This document shows positions 27,822 through 36,539 of a stretch of 64,000 nt of DNA, piece after piece; positions within the stretch are counted from its first letter, which is position 1, and the number at the start of each line of letters is the position of its first letter. The translations under genes were made by a program, and so were the position numbers. The stretch covers positions 186,001-250,000 of the forward strand of contig JBCDIT010000002.1 of NCBI GenBank assembly GCA_038748775.1, read 5' to 3'. This DNA is from DAIQNV01 sp038748775 (GTDB lineage: Bacteria; Planctomycetota; Phycisphaerae; Phycisphaerales; UBA1924). The notes under the pieces are model-generated. The model was not told the origin of the DNA. It was given only the letters and a program-made list of their open reading frames with translations, and ran no database searches.

Positions 27822-28501
27822 GCGGCGCTCGCCTCCAGTTCACTGGCGATGAACACAGTGCGCCGCCATGCGGTGACGAGGCTGCCCAGAGTGATCACAG
27901 CAAGAGTGAGTGCTGGGATTCCACCGATCAAGGGCGTCTCGAATCGCCAACCCGTCGGCGTGACCGCCAGCACAAGTGCGATGCCGGCACAGACGTGCAT
28001 GCGCTGAGGCTTGGCCATCGGTCCATCGAAGCGAGCGGAAGCGCCCAGCCGATGGCCCAACTCACGCAAGTACGCGGTCAGAATGGCCGCCGCAGTCGCG
28101 GCCAGGCCGAGTCCCGGGTCACCTCCAACCGCGTAACCCAAGCCGATGAGGATCATCGCATCACTGACCCGGTCTGGGGCTTCGTTGAAGAGCCCGCCGA
28201 GTGGGGACGCCTTTCCGCCCTCCACCGCGATAAGGCCGTCGAGGAGGTTCGCGATAAGGCGAAACTCGATGGCGATCGCGCCAAGGAGCCATAAGCCACG
28301 CTCGAGGAATGAACCGGGTTGGACCTTCGTCGTAGCGGCAAGCATTCCGCCTGCCGTCGCCGCGAAGACCATGCTTGAGGTCGACACGGCATTGGCACTC
28401 ACGCCGCGTTCGGCGAGCCACGCCGCGAAGCCGCGAACTGCGCCGAGGCTCCGCGCAGCGATCGGGCGACGGGCGTCTGAGCCTGCGTCGCCCTGAGGCA
28501 T
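27818..28501 (-). CDS. CDP-alcohol phosphatidyltransferase, YnbA-like subgroup
   Basis: 227 residues, membrane-embedded. The family motif D-x2-D-G-x2-A-R-x8-G-x3-D-x3-D appears as NLLDGLIAV...G-GLF-N-EAP-D: spacing is exact, but the first and third Asp are Asn and the Arg is Val. As I recall it, E. coli YnbA has the same Asn replacements, so this is a subgroup feature and not random decay. Enzymes of this fold join CDP-diacylglycerol to an alcohol. Starts three bases after the nuoF stop. Confidence 0.75.
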   Translation of the reverse strand: MPQGDAGSDARRPIAARSLGAVRGFAAWLAERGVSANAVSTSSMVFAATAGGMLAATTKVQPGSFLERGLWLLGAIAIEFRLIANLLDGLIAVEGGKASPLGGLFNEAPDRVSDAMILIGLGYAVGGDPGLGLAATAAAILTAYLRELGHRLGASARFDGPMAKPQRMHVCAGIALVLAVTPTGWRFETPLIGGIPALTLAVITLGSLVTAWRRTVFIASELEASAA

Positions 28502-28504
28502 CGG

Positions 28505-29950
28505 TCAACCCTTCGCCGCCGCGCCGACAGTCATCTTCACCGGCACGTACGTCGGCTTCACCCGAGCCTCGAACTCCTCGGGGTACTTGTTCATGATCGT
28601 GCGGACCGCCCAGTTGTTGCCGTCGGCGAGGCCGCAGATGGTCGTGCCGGGCATCGATCCCATGCTCGTCGCAACTTCGAGCGCCAGGTCGAGGTCCTTG
28701 GTGCGGGCATCTCCGGATTCGATGCGGGTGAGCAACTGGTAGAGCCAGCCCGAGCCCTCGCGACAGGGGGTGCACTGGCCGCAGCTCTCGTGCTTGAAGA
28801 AGCGGGAGATGTTGCGGGCGACCGCGACCATGTCGGTGTCTTCGTCGAAGACGGTCGGGCACGCGGTGCCCAGGCCCAGGACGTTGTACTTGCGGCCGAT
28901 GTCAAAATCGAGTTCGGCCTCGTACTGATCCGGGCCCAGGATCCCCATGCTGACGCCGCCGGCGATGGCGCCCTTGAACTTCTTGCCGTCGCGCATCCCG
29001 TTGCAGAAGACCTCGACGAGCGTGCGAAGCGGGATACCGAGCTCGCACTCGTAGACGCCCGGGCGGTTGACGTGCCCGCTGACGCCCATGAGCTTGGTGC
29101 CGAAGCTGGGCGGCCCGCCGATCGAGCTCTCGACGCCCTGTTCCTTAAAGAAGTCCGCGCCGTGGATCATGATGTCCGGAAGGTGGGCGAGCGTCTCAAC
29201 GTTGTTGATGATCGTCGGCTTGCCGAACAGGCCCTTGAGCGCCGGGAACGGGGGCTTGATCCGGGGCCAGCCCCGCTTGCCCTCAAGAGCCTCAAGCAGG
29301 CCGGTCTCCTCGCCACAGATGTACGCCCCGGCGCCGCGGTGCACGTAGCAGTCGACGCGGAAGCGAGGGCCCCCGGTGTTCGCGTCCGAGCCGACCATGC
29401 CCTTGTCGCCGAAGATCCCGTTGGCATAGGCCTCCTTGAGGGCCTGCTCGAGCACGTGGGCCTGGTGGTGGTACTCGCCGCGGATGAAGATGTACGCCTT
29501 GCTCAGCTTGCACGCGTAGCAGCAGATCGCGATGCCTTCGAGCATCAGGTGCGGGTCAAAGTCCATCAGCAGCCGGTCCTTGAAGGTCCCGGGCTCCGAC
29601 TCGTCGGCGTTGATCGCGAGGTACCGCTCCTTCACGTCCGCGTCGCGGCCTGCGAAGTCGTCGTTGATCTCGGCCCCGTCGTCCGTCTTGGCGGGCGGCA
29701 GGAAGCCCCACTTCACGCCGGTCGGGAAGCCGGCGCCGCCGCGGCCGCGGAGCACCGAGTCCTTCACGATCTGCGTGACCTCGTCGGGCTTCATCGCCAG
29801 CGCCTTGCGGAGGCCGTCGTAGCCGCCGTTGCCGACGTACTCGTCGTAGCTGACGACGTGACGGTCCTCGACGTTGCCGTAGGGCGGGGTCGGGATGTTC
29901 TTGAGCAGCCAGTGCTGCGTCAGCGTGTTCTCGTAGGTCTTCTTGGGCAT
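28505..29950 (-). CDS. nuoF: NADH-quinone oxidoreductase subunit F (NuoF)
   Basis: 481 residues from the ATG at 29950. FMN/NADH-binding motifs are present: GRGGAGFPTGVKWGF, AINADESEPGTFKDR, YIFIRGEY and GAGAYICGEETGLLEALEG. The C-terminal 4Fe-4S cluster uses CGQCTPC plus a Cys in TTICGLADG. NuoF is the electron-entry subunit of complex I. The nuoE gene is 1.6 kb upstream on the same strand with four small genes between, and no nuoG is present. Downstream it runs directly into a phospholipid gene set. Confidence 0.94.
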   Translation of the reverse strand: MPKKTYENTLTQHWLLKNIPTPPYGNVEDRHVVSYDEYVGNGGYDGLRKALAMKPDEVTQIVKDSVLRGRGGAGFPTGVKWGFLPPAKTDDGAEINDDFAGRDADVKERYLAINADESEPGTFKDRLLMDFDPHLMLEGIAICCYACKLSKAYIFIRGEYHHQAHVLEQALKEAYANGIFGDKGMVGSDANTGGPRFRVDCYVHRGAGAYICGEETGLLEALEGKRGWPRIKPPFPALKGLFGKPTIINNVETLAHLPDIMIHGADFFKEQGVESSIGGPPSFGTKLMGVSGHVNRPGVYECELGIPLRTLVEVFCNGMRDGKKFKGAIAGGVSMGILGPDQYEAELDFDIGRKYNVLGLGTACPTVFDEDTDMVAVARNISRFFKHESCGQCTPCREGSGWLYQLLTRIESGDARTKDLDLALEVATSMGSMPGTTICGLADGNNWAVRTIMNKYPEEFEARVKPTYVPVKMTVGAAAKG

Positions 29951-30078
29951 CCTCGAACTCCCGACCCGGTCGTGCGGGCCCCTCATCGCATCTATCGCGC
30001 ACAGATTCGCGTCCGGCAGGACTTCGCCCGCCGAAAGGCCGCCGATTCTACCGGCTGACGAGGACCTCGATCAGAGGC

Positions 30079-30537
30079 TCACGGCGTCCCGAAATTGACA
30101 TTCGGACGGGGGATGTCGTCGGTCAGGCCCCGTTGGTGGGGGTCCGGGGGAGCGATACGGTCATTGGGGTCAGTCGTGTCGTACCGGGCGAGCTGGAGCT
30201 GACCCGCTTCGCCGCGAACCGCGATGGTGTAGGGGCCGGGCGGGGTCAGCTCGGCGGTGTAGGGAACACCCTGAGCTTCGCCGGCCGGCCTCACCCGGAT
30301 CGCGACCCTCGGCGACGTGACGCCAGGGTGTTCGAGGGTCACCCCGTCGCTGGCGTTGGGGGCCAGCGTGCGATCAGTCGACTCGTCGGGCACCTCGCCC
30401 TCGACGACCCACGCGTTGTACCGGATCTCTGTGCGGGATTCGTTCAGAATACTGACGCGGCTGATCTGGGCGCTCTCGCACCCGACAAGGCCGGCGCCGA
30501 TCGTCACGAGCCCCAGGGTCAGTGCTGTTCGTCTCAT
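30079..30537 (-). CDS. Putative lipoprotein of unknown function
   Basis: 152 residues with a lipoprotein signal peptide (ALTLGLVTIGAGLVGC, lipobox LVGC at about residue 20). The mature part is a single beta-sandwich-like domain (ISRVSILNESRTEIRYNAW ... TPPGPYTIAVRGEAG) and a Pro-rich tail. The start overlaps the upstream gene stop (ATGA). No family recognised. It lies within the interval that separates nuoE from nuoF. Confidence 0.65.
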   Translation of the reverse strand: MRRTALTLGLVTIGAGLVGCESAQISRVSILNESRTEIRYNAWVVEGEVPDESTDRTLAPNASDGVTLEHPGVTSPRVAIRVRPAGEAQGVPYTAELTPPGPYTIAVRGEAGQLQLARYDTTDPNDRIAPPDPHQRGLTDDIPRPNVNFGTP

Positions 30538-30800
30538 GGTTCGATCTCCACTTCGTCGATGGTCGTCCGCCTGAGCACGATCTTGCGGCCCGCATCATCG
30601 CGGGTTTCGACCTGCTGGGTGGCCCGGTCGACCTCGACCGTCCGCTTCGGCTTCGAGAGCGACTTCATCGTGGCCCCGACCGCGCGGCCCAGCGCGAACC
30701 CGAGCTTTGCCCCCAGGCCCTTCGATTGGCCTTGGGGCTGCCGGGGTGTTTGGCTTCGGTCGTCAGGAGCGGTCATACTTGCATTCTGGAAATCGGGCAT
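30534..30800 (-). CDS. Small basic protein of unknown function
   Basis: 88 residues (a second ATG at 30776 is possible). A disordered Gln/Pro/Ser N-terminus is followed by a Gly/Ala helix (GLGAKLGFALGRAVGATMKSL) and a short charged beta segment (RTVEVDRATQQVETRDDAGR). No signal peptide. Coupled to the downstream lipoprotein gene by an ATGA overlap; divergent from a PH-like gene starting 24 bp away. Function unknown. Confidence 0.5.
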   Translation of the reverse strand: MPDFQNASMTAPDDRSQTPRQPQGQSKGLGAKLGFALGRAVGATMKSLSKPKRTVEVDRATQQVETRDDAGRKIVLRRTTIDEVEIEP

Positions 30801-30823
30801 CCGGGCCGAGGAACAAGAGGATC

Positions 30824-31336
30824 ATGCAACTCCAACCTGGCGAAGTCGAGCGTTTCCGCGAAGTTCAGCCCATGCACCGCAACATCTTGATCCGGGTGCT
30901 CATGCCCAGTGAGGCGGTCGTGATGTCGGGGATCATGCTGCCGCTCGCGTTCGGGCAGGGTGGATCGGCCCGCGACACGCTGCTGCTGGTCTGGTTCGGG
31001 TCCGCGATCGTTCTGCCTCTTCTCATCGCGTTCGGCCTCCGGCTCACCACCGTCGTGACCGACCGACGGGTGCTCGCGCGCTTCGTGCCGTTCTCGCGCA
31101 AGTCGATCGACCTCGGCGCCGTCGAATCGGCCGAGGCGATCAAATACAGCCCCATCGCCGATGCCGGCGGATGGGGCGTGAAGTTCTCAAAGAGATTCGG
31201 GACGGTGCTCAACGTCTCGGGCGAGCACGGAGTCTTTGTGAACTACACGAAGGACGGAAAGCCCAAGAAGTTGCTCCTAGGCAGCGAGCGATCGGGCGAC
31301 CTCGCCGAAGCGATCGGCGTTCCGCCGGCTAGCTGA
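30824..31336 (+). CDS. Membrane protein with bacterial PH-like domain
   Basis: 170 residues from the ATG at 30824 (AAGAGGAT upstream). LQPGEVERFREVQP at the N-terminus and two membrane segments (PSEAVVMSGIMLPLAFG; LLLVWFGSAIVLPLLIAFGL) precede a PH-like beta domain (TTVVTDRRVLARFVPFSRKSIDLGAVESAEAI), the usual layout of bPH_2/DUF304-type proteins. Function unknown. Its 3' end overlaps the convergent small gene by eight bases. Confidence 0.65.
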   Translation: MQLQPGEVERFREVQPMHRNILIRVLMPSEAVVMSGIMLPLAFGQGGSARDTLLLVWFGSAIVLPLLIAFGLRLTTVVTDRRVLARFVPFSRKSIDLGAVESAEAIKYSPIADAGGWGVKFSKRFGTVLNVSGEHGVFVNYTKDGKPKKLLLGSERSGDLAEAIGVPPAS

Positions 31337-31574
31337 GGCAGCCTCCGCATCCCTCGAAGAATGCGAGGATCGCGGCACCTCCGAGCGCCACCGGGGCGAA
31401 CACGGACGTCAAGACAACAAAGATCATTTCGGCCGTAAACAAGACCGCCTCGGTAGCGGCGGCGAAGGCAACCCAGAGCGTGCTGCTCCCAGAATCGTGT
31501 CGGCGCTGGCGCCGCGCATCGCGCCGCTCCCTCGCTCGCGTCATTCTCTTACTGAAACGACCTTGCTCGGGCAT
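31329..31574 (-). CDS. Small membrane protein with Cys-rich C-terminus
   Basis: 81 residues from the ATG at 31574 with GGAGGT four bases upstream. A basic N-terminus (SKRMTRARERRDARRQRRH) is followed by hydrophobic helices (LWVAFAAATEAVLFTAEMIFVVLTSVFAPVALGG) and an ending GCGGCLS, a CxxC motif that could bind metal or a cofactor. It sits 15 bp downstream of nuoE, so co-transcription is likely. No family recognised. Confidence 0.5.
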   Translation of the reverse strand: MPEQGRFSKRMTRARERRDARRQRRHDSGSSTLWVAFAAATEAVLFTAEMIFVVLTSVFAPVALGGAAILAFFEGCGGCLS

Positions 31575-31589
31575 TGCCACCTCCGGTGG

Positions 31590-32144
31590 TTAGTGCCCCG
31601 AGCCTCCTGCATCCAGGTCCTTGCTCACCTCGTCGAGGATCTCGACGATCCGCTGGGGCGTAATGGTTTCGTGGAGCGTCTCGCCCACGAGCGCCGCTGG
31701 CGCCGTCCCGCAGCTGCCCAGGCACTCGAGTTCGATCAGCGTGAATTTGCCGTCGTCGGTCGTCTCTCCGACTTCCACGCCCAGCCTTTCACGGCACGCA
31801 TCGGTGATGGCCTGCTGGCCGCAGAACTCGCACGCGATCGAGCGGCACACCGAGACCACGACCTTGCCCTTGGGCTTGAGCCAATATTCCTCGTAGAAGG
31901 TGGCTGTGTCGAACACGTCCGAGGGCTGGATCTCGAGGTGCGCGGCGATCTCGAGCATCGCCTGGTGGGGGATCCACCCGTACTCGTGCTGGATGAGGTG
32001 CAGGGCCGGCAGCAGGGCGGCCATCGTCGTCTCGTACCGGGGCAGGTAGTCCTCGGTCAGCGTGGTCCGCATCGCTTCGGTCAGATAGGGCTCGTCGCGC
32101 TTGTCGACCTTCTGCGTTGCTGAGGGCTTCGTGATCCAGGCCAT
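31590..32144 (-). CDS. nuoE: NADH-quinone oxidoreductase subunit E (NuoE)
   Basis: 184 residues from the ATG at 32144 (GGAGGT six bases upstream). A thioredoxin-like 2Fe-2S protein with cluster ligands CRSIAC...CLGSC; the ELECLGSCGTAPA block is diagnostic. The N-terminal helical part contains LHLIQHEYGWIPHQAMLEIAAHLEI. NuoE passes electrons from FMN in NuoF. The split from nuoF by small genes is unusual, because the two are normally adjacent. Confidence 0.93.
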   Translation of the reverse strand: MAWITKPSATQKVDKRDEPYLTEAMRTTLTEDYLPRYETTMAALLPALHLIQHEYGWIPHQAMLEIAAHLEIQPSDVFDTATFYEEYWLKPKGKVVVSVCRSIACEFCGQQAITDACRERLGVEVGETTDDGKFTLIELECLGSCGTAPAALVGETLHETITPQRIVEILDEVSKDLDAGGSGH

Positions 32145-32355
32145 AGGGGCACCTCCGGGGCATCCTCCGGGCGTTCGAACGCCCTGGGGGGTCGATGCTA
32201 GCGTCCTAAGCCGACCGGTGGCCCAACTCGGCTCCCAACGCAACTTCCGGATCGGCTCCCGCACCGGACCGCAGATCGGCTCGCGGCTGCGTCTTCAAAC
32301 GGGCCCGTCCACCCCCAACAAAGGGCACCGCTGGTCTCAGAGCGGCCGATCACCG

Positions 32356-33807
32356 ATGATGTGGCGTATGAACCCCGACCCCGGTTCCCCAAGCTCGGCC
32401 CGGATCGCCCTCGTCCTCGCGGTTGTTCTGACCGCTGTCGCCGTGGGCCTCCAGAACATCCCGCCCCTGATCGATCTGGTTGGACGTTTCACCGGGGGCG
32501 CCCCGACAGGACCAACGGAAACCGAGTCTCCGGTTGAGTCCGACGCGGTTCTCCCGCCCGACTTCAGCCGTCCGTTCGACATCATGAGCAAGCTGTACGT
32601 GAAGCTCGACGACGCGGTCAGGGGAGACCCGTCGGCGATGCCCACGCTCGACCAGTTCGCTCTCGATGATGCAGACCGAATCCGCGCCGCGGTCGTCGCC
32701 GCCGAGATCCTCGGCCCCGAGGAGGCGATCACCCGGCTCGACACCATCATCCCCGATCTCGCCGATGCTCCGCTCCTGCTGGCCGACGCCAAGGTCTTCA
32801 AACGGATCTTCGCCGGAGAACCGCCCGAAGAGGCCGACCCATCGCGGCAGGCTCTCGTCAATCACCATGGGTTCTTCGCCGAAGTCGCGCTGACCTTCGA
32901 GTTGCCCGACGACCACCCCCTCCGCGTCGACCTGGTCCGAGGTGGCGTTCTGCTCGCAGGCGTTCTCCTCGCGGCCGGCGCTGTCGTGACGCTCGCGTTC
33001 GTGGCCGGGTGTGTTCTTCTTGTCGTCTGGATAGTGATGATGTTCTCGGGCAAGACCAAGGCCACCTTCAAGCCGCCTGCCCCGGGCGGGAGCGTGATGC
33101 TCGAGGTGTTCTGCTGGTTCGTCGGTGGGTTCTTGATCGTCAGCCTGGGGTCCGATGTCATCGCCCGAGCGGTGTACTCGTCTGATCCGACGGCGACGTG
33201 GCCAGGGATGATCCCGCTGGTGGCCCAGTGGCTCCTGCTCCTGGCCCCGCTCTGGCCCCTGCTCCGTGGTGTGTCCAAGGCTGACCTCGCCAAGCTCATG
33301 GGTTGGAACACAGGTAAGGGGCTCTTCAGGGAAATCGGGTTCGGGGTCCTGGCGTACCTCGCTGGTTTGCCGGTCTTCTTCGCGGCCGTGGTCGCGACGC
33401 TGGGCCTGATCACGATCGTCGACATGCTGGCAGGCGGGGCCCAAGGGGCGCCCCCGAGCCCGGTTATCGACCTTGTCGCCGGGGGCAGTCCTCTCGCGCT
33501 CGTCCTCGTCTTCGTCCTCGCGACGATCTGGGCACCGCTCTGCGAAGAACTCGTCTTCCGCGGTGCGCTCCAGAGGCACGTTCGCGCCCGATGGGCCGGA
33601 CCGCTCGCCATCGTGATCACCGCGACGGTCTTTGGTTTCATGCACGGCTACGGTCCGTTGCTGGTGCTCCCGTTGATCGCTCTTGGGTCAGTGTTCGGGG
33701 CGATCCGAGAACTACGGGGCAGCATCGTGCCGAGCATTACGGCGCATTTTTTACACAACGCCACCGTGCTGACGCTCGTGATCACCGTCGTGACGCTCGT
33801 CGGCTGA
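32356..33807 (+). CDS. CPBP-family intramembrane metalloprotease
   Basis: 483 residues from the ATG at 32356 (ATGs at 32359 and 32368 also in frame; the longer upstream frame overlaps nuoE and is rejected). Hydrophobic N-terminal helix, a soluble region to about residue 190, then seven or so membrane helices. CPBP motifs are clear: CEELVFRG near 396 (EExxxR), FGFMHGYGPL (FxxxH), and AHFLHN (HxxxN). This Rce1-like family cleaves membrane or prenylated substrates. Target unknown. Confidence 0.85.
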   Translation: MMWRMNPDPGSPSSARIALVLAVVLTAVAVGLQNIPPLIDLVGRFTGGAPTGPTETESPVESDAVLPPDFSRPFDIMSKLYVKLDDAVRGDPSAMPTLDQFALDDADRIRAAVVAAEILGPEEAITRLDTIIPDLADAPLLLADAKVFKRIFAGEPPEEADPSRQALVNHHGFFAEVALTFELPDDHPLRVDLVRGGVLLAGVLLAAGAVVTLAFVAGCVLLVVWIVMMFSGKTKATFKPPAPGGSVMLEVFCWFVGGFLIVSLGSDVIARAVYSSDPTATWPGMIPLVAQWLLLLAPLWPLLRGVSKADLAKLMGWNTGKGLFREIGFGVLAYLAGLPVFFAAVVATLGLITIVDMLAGGAQGAPPSPVIDLVAGGSPLALVLVFVLATIWAPLCEELVFRGALQRHVRARWAGPLAIVITATVFGFMHGYGPLLVLPLIALGSVFGAIRELRGSIVPSITAHFLHNATVLTLVITVVTLVG

Positions 33808-34527
33808 CGCAACGCGTCGTCTGAAGATGCGACGTGACGTTCGATTGAGTTGCGGGAACGTCGACGTCGAAAAAGGCCGACGGCCGCCCTTTCAGGCGGC
33901 CGCTGGCCGAGACGAGCACAGAGAGAGAGATTCGTCGGCTCGGCAACCCGATCGATTCGCCGAGCCTTGAAGGCTTTGCCGCGCCGTTTCCGGCGCAGCG
34001 AAGCCGAGACGAGCACAGAGAGAGAGAATCGCGCGACTCGGCTTTCACCGCAGCGTCGTTCGATGTTCGATCCAACGCGAGTCGCGTTCTTTCGAACGGG
34101 GCTCGCCTCCCTTACTCCTCCACCGCAGCAACCTCATATGAGGCGTATCGGGGGAAACTCGTTACCGCGGCGGGAAGCCGCGAAACATGGGCAGACCGAC
34201 ACCCCTCGAACAGCACCGCGAACACGCGGCGATGAACAGCCAAGCCACAAATCAACGTGGATGGGGTGATGCGAACATCAAGCGTCAGCTTGAAGGCACG
34301 GTCCATCGTGCTTCGCATCGATCTCTCAATTGTGGGGGGAGTTTGCCCTCGCTCTGAACGGCCGGGCTGGCTCCCTTTCTTCTCCTGACGACATGAAGAT
34401 AGCCGCACTCAAAGCGCTACACAACCCCTGTCTTCGACATTTTCTGCAGATTTGGTGGCCGCCTCAGAAACGCCCAAACCGAGCCGATCGCATCGCCGCA
34501 TCTTCTGATCGGTAGCATCTCCCTCCA
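33808..34527. other. 720-bp gene-free region with hairpins and a direct repeat
   Basis: No credible coding frame. The left half holds two copies of a 25-bp repeat with flanking hairpins (see the repeat entry). The right half (34050-34527) has mixed composition with several short frames lacking ribosome-binding sites. The promoter of the following ABC permease must lie near the right end. Confidence 0.5.
33877..34045. repeat. Duplicated hairpin element with 25-bp direct repeat
   Basis: The 25-bp sequence starting GCCGAGACGAGCACAGAG and ending in GA repeats occurs identically at 33906-33930 and 34003-34027 (97 bp apart). Each copy follows a GC-rich hairpin (CGGCCGCC...GGCGGCCG near 33878-33903; GCGCCG...CGGCGC near 33981-33996), and each is closed by a downstream CTCGGC or similar that can pair with its GCCGAG. 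Identical repeats with different hairpin sequences suggest a duplicated structured element. Function unknown. Confidence 0.7.
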
Positions 34528-36378
34528 ATGCCTCGCCTGCTCCGAACACTCCTGAGCTTCGGTCCCATGAACCCGATCGCGGTGCGCCTTGTGCAAAGCG
34601 CGTCGCGTCGCGACTCCCACGACACGCTGCGCTGGGCGTACCTGGCGCTGCTGATGCTCACGCTTCTTGTGCTCTTGTTGTTCAACGCCGGGAGCGGAAC
34701 CGTGAGCTACCGCGAGTTGGCCGAAGCGGGCGCCTCCAGCTTCGTTGTCATCGCGTATCTGCAGATCGCGATCATCTGTGTTCTCGCGCCGGTGCTCATG
34801 GCCGGCGCGATCGCGCAGGAAGCCAATCCCCGCACGTGGGACATCCTGCTCACGACCCCTCTGTCGCCGGCGCAGGTTGTCTTGGGCAACCTTCTCGGAC
34901 GTTTGTTCTTCACGATCGCGCTCGTCATCGCGGCCCTCCCGCTCTTCGCGATCACGCAGTACTTCGGCGGTGTCCCGGCCAGCGCGATCTTCGCCAGCTC
35001 GCTCATCGCTGTCGCCGCCGCGCTCGTCGTCGGCGCCTCGGCCATCGCCTTGTCGGTATCGAGGCTCGTCGGCCGGCGTGCCGTCTTCGCGTTCTACGTC
35101 GCCGTGGTCTCGATCCTCGCGGCGACCGCGGCCGGTGACGTGCTCATCCAGCAGGCGACGAGTTCGGGCGTGACCTACTTCACGTCGCTCAATCCCTTCC
35201 TCGCGCTCCGTTCGCTGCTCAACCCCTCGACCTACCCCAGGGCCGAGCCGGACATCGACGCGCCGCTGGCGTTTCTGCTTGTTCACCCGGTGGCGTCGTG
35301 GGTCCTCCTGAGCACGACGCTCAGCGTCGTGATGCTCGCGGCCAGCACGCTCACCGTCCGCGCCGGGGGGCTTACCGTCGTTGCGAGGGGAAGACGCTCC
35401 TCGAAGAAGGAAGACGCGGACGGGGCCGTTCACCGAGCGCCGCGCACCGTTGGGAACAACCCGGTTGCGTGGCGCGAAGCCGCGGCCCGCAACGCGACCT
35501 TCTGGCGCATCGTCGCCCGTTGGACGTTCGTCGCGGCGGGCGGCATCTTCGGGCTCGGGCTCATCATCGCATACCACGTGGGCGCGTTGAACCCCGAGCA
35601 GTTCCGCACCCTGCTGCTCGTTACCACCTGGACCGAGTCGGGCGTGATCGCCCTTATCGCGATCAACGCCAGCGCGACCGCGGTCTCTCGCGAGCGTGAG
35701 GACGGGACGCTCGATCTTCTGCTCACGACGCCGATCACGCCCGGGGCCTATCTCTCGGGCAAGCTCAAGGGGCTCATCGCTTACCTCCTGCCTTTGCTCG
35801 CCGTGCCGATCGGCACCGCCTCGGCAGCCGGGTTGTACGTCTTCGCCGGCGCGCTCGGGAACCCTCAGGGCGCGACGGTGACGGCGATGGTCGCCGACCC
35901 GATCAATCCGCAGAGCGGAACCGTCGCGAGCGAGATTCCGGTCGTGCTGCCCGAAGCGGGGCTGATCGTCGCGTTGACGCTGCTCCCGTTTGTCGCCTTC
36001 TGCGTCATGCTGGGGCTGAAGAGTTCACTCCAGTTCAAGGGCACCATCGGTTCGGTGGCCGCGACGGTGGGGTTCGTCGGCGTGATCTCTGGGATCATCG
36101 GTTTCTGCGGTTGGAAATCGGGGCAGACCATCGACAACCTCGGTCCGGGCATCTCGGCGCTGAGCCCGGCCAGCGCGATCTTCGCCGCCTTCATCCCCTA
36201 CCAGGCCCTCGACCGAACGGTGACATCGGGCCCGACCGGGCTCGACCAAGCGAGGGCCGTGCTCTTGGTGGGGTCGATCGCCTCGGGGTTGCTCTACGCA
36301 GGCGTGGTCTGGGTGCTCCAAGCCAGCATGGTTCGTACGTTCGACATGACCGTTCGCCGACTCGCCGGAACGAGTTGA
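34528..36378 (+). CDS. ABC-2 type transporter permease (fused double-permease form)
   Basis: 616 residues; an ATG at 34567 could also serve. Two ABC-2-like halves are visible: NPIAVRLVQSASRRDSHDTL...LLMLTLLVLLLFNAG with AQEANPRTWDILLTTPLSPAQVVLGNLLG in the first half, and SREREDGTLDLLLTTPITPGAYLSGKLKGL in the second. The repeated element E.(R/D)(T/G)(W/T)(D/L)...LLTTP is the cytoplasmic coupling segment of this class. About 12 membrane helices. No ATP-binding subunit is encoded nearby. Confidence 0.82.
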   Translation: MPRLLRTLLSFGPMNPIAVRLVQSASRRDSHDTLRWAYLALLMLTLLVLLLFNAGSGTVSYRELAEAGASSFVVIAYLQIAIICVLAPVLMAGAIAQEANPRTWDILLTTPLSPAQVVLGNLLGRLFFTIALVIAALPLFAITQYFGGVPASAIFASSLIAVAAALVVGASAIALSVSRLVGRRAVFAFYVAVVSILAATAAGDVLIQQATSSGVTYFTSLNPFLALRSLLNPSTYPRAEPDIDAPLAFLLVHPVASWVLLSTTLSVVMLAASTLTVRAGGLTVVARGRRSSKKEDADGAVHRAPRTVGNNPVAWREAAARNATFWRIVARWTFVAAGGIFGLGLIIAYHVGALNPEQFRTLLLVTTWTESGVIALIAINASATAVSREREDGTLDLLLTTPITPGAYLSGKLKGLIAYLLPLLAVPIGTASAAGLYVFAGALGNPQGATVTAMVADPINPQSGTVASEIPVVLPEAGLIVALTLLPFVAFCVMLGLKSSLQFKGTIGSVAATVGFVGVISGIIGFCGWKSGQTIDNLGPGISALSPASAIFAAFIPYQALDRTVTSGPTGLDQARAVLLVGSIASGLLYAGVVWVLQASMVRTFDMTVRRLAGTS

Positions 36379-36403
36379 CCTTCCTGAGCTCTTGTTCCTG
36401 GGT

Positions 36404-36539
36404 TCGAGCGTCTTCGCCGAGGTTGTTGAGCCACGCGTTCGGTTTCCGCGATCGGAAGCCCGCCGGATTGACTCCGGCGCGCGTTTCGCAAGCGAGTGTG
36501 CGGCCGGAGGCCGCTACGGAGCGATCAAACCTGCTCTAG
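36404..36539 (-). repeat. Dispersed two-hairpin repeat, copy A
   Basis: An 86-bp core (36454-36539) matches the core at 50532-50617 at the same length and with few substitutions; 41 bp (36489-36529) are identical. Similarity extends left to a shared GAGCGTCTTC at 36404. Read on the minus strand it begins with the TAG stop of the SpoIIE-type phosphatase gene, then TAGAGCAG, a hairpin GCGGCC-TCC-GGCCGC and a second hairpin GCCGGA...TCCGGC. It may act as terminator or processing element; it lacks a T-run. Confidence 0.8.

Noticed and set aside
33808..34045. CRISPR-like repeats
   Set aside because: Only two copies of the 25-bp unit with non-spacer-like 72-bp separation, each tied to its own hairpin; no cas genes.
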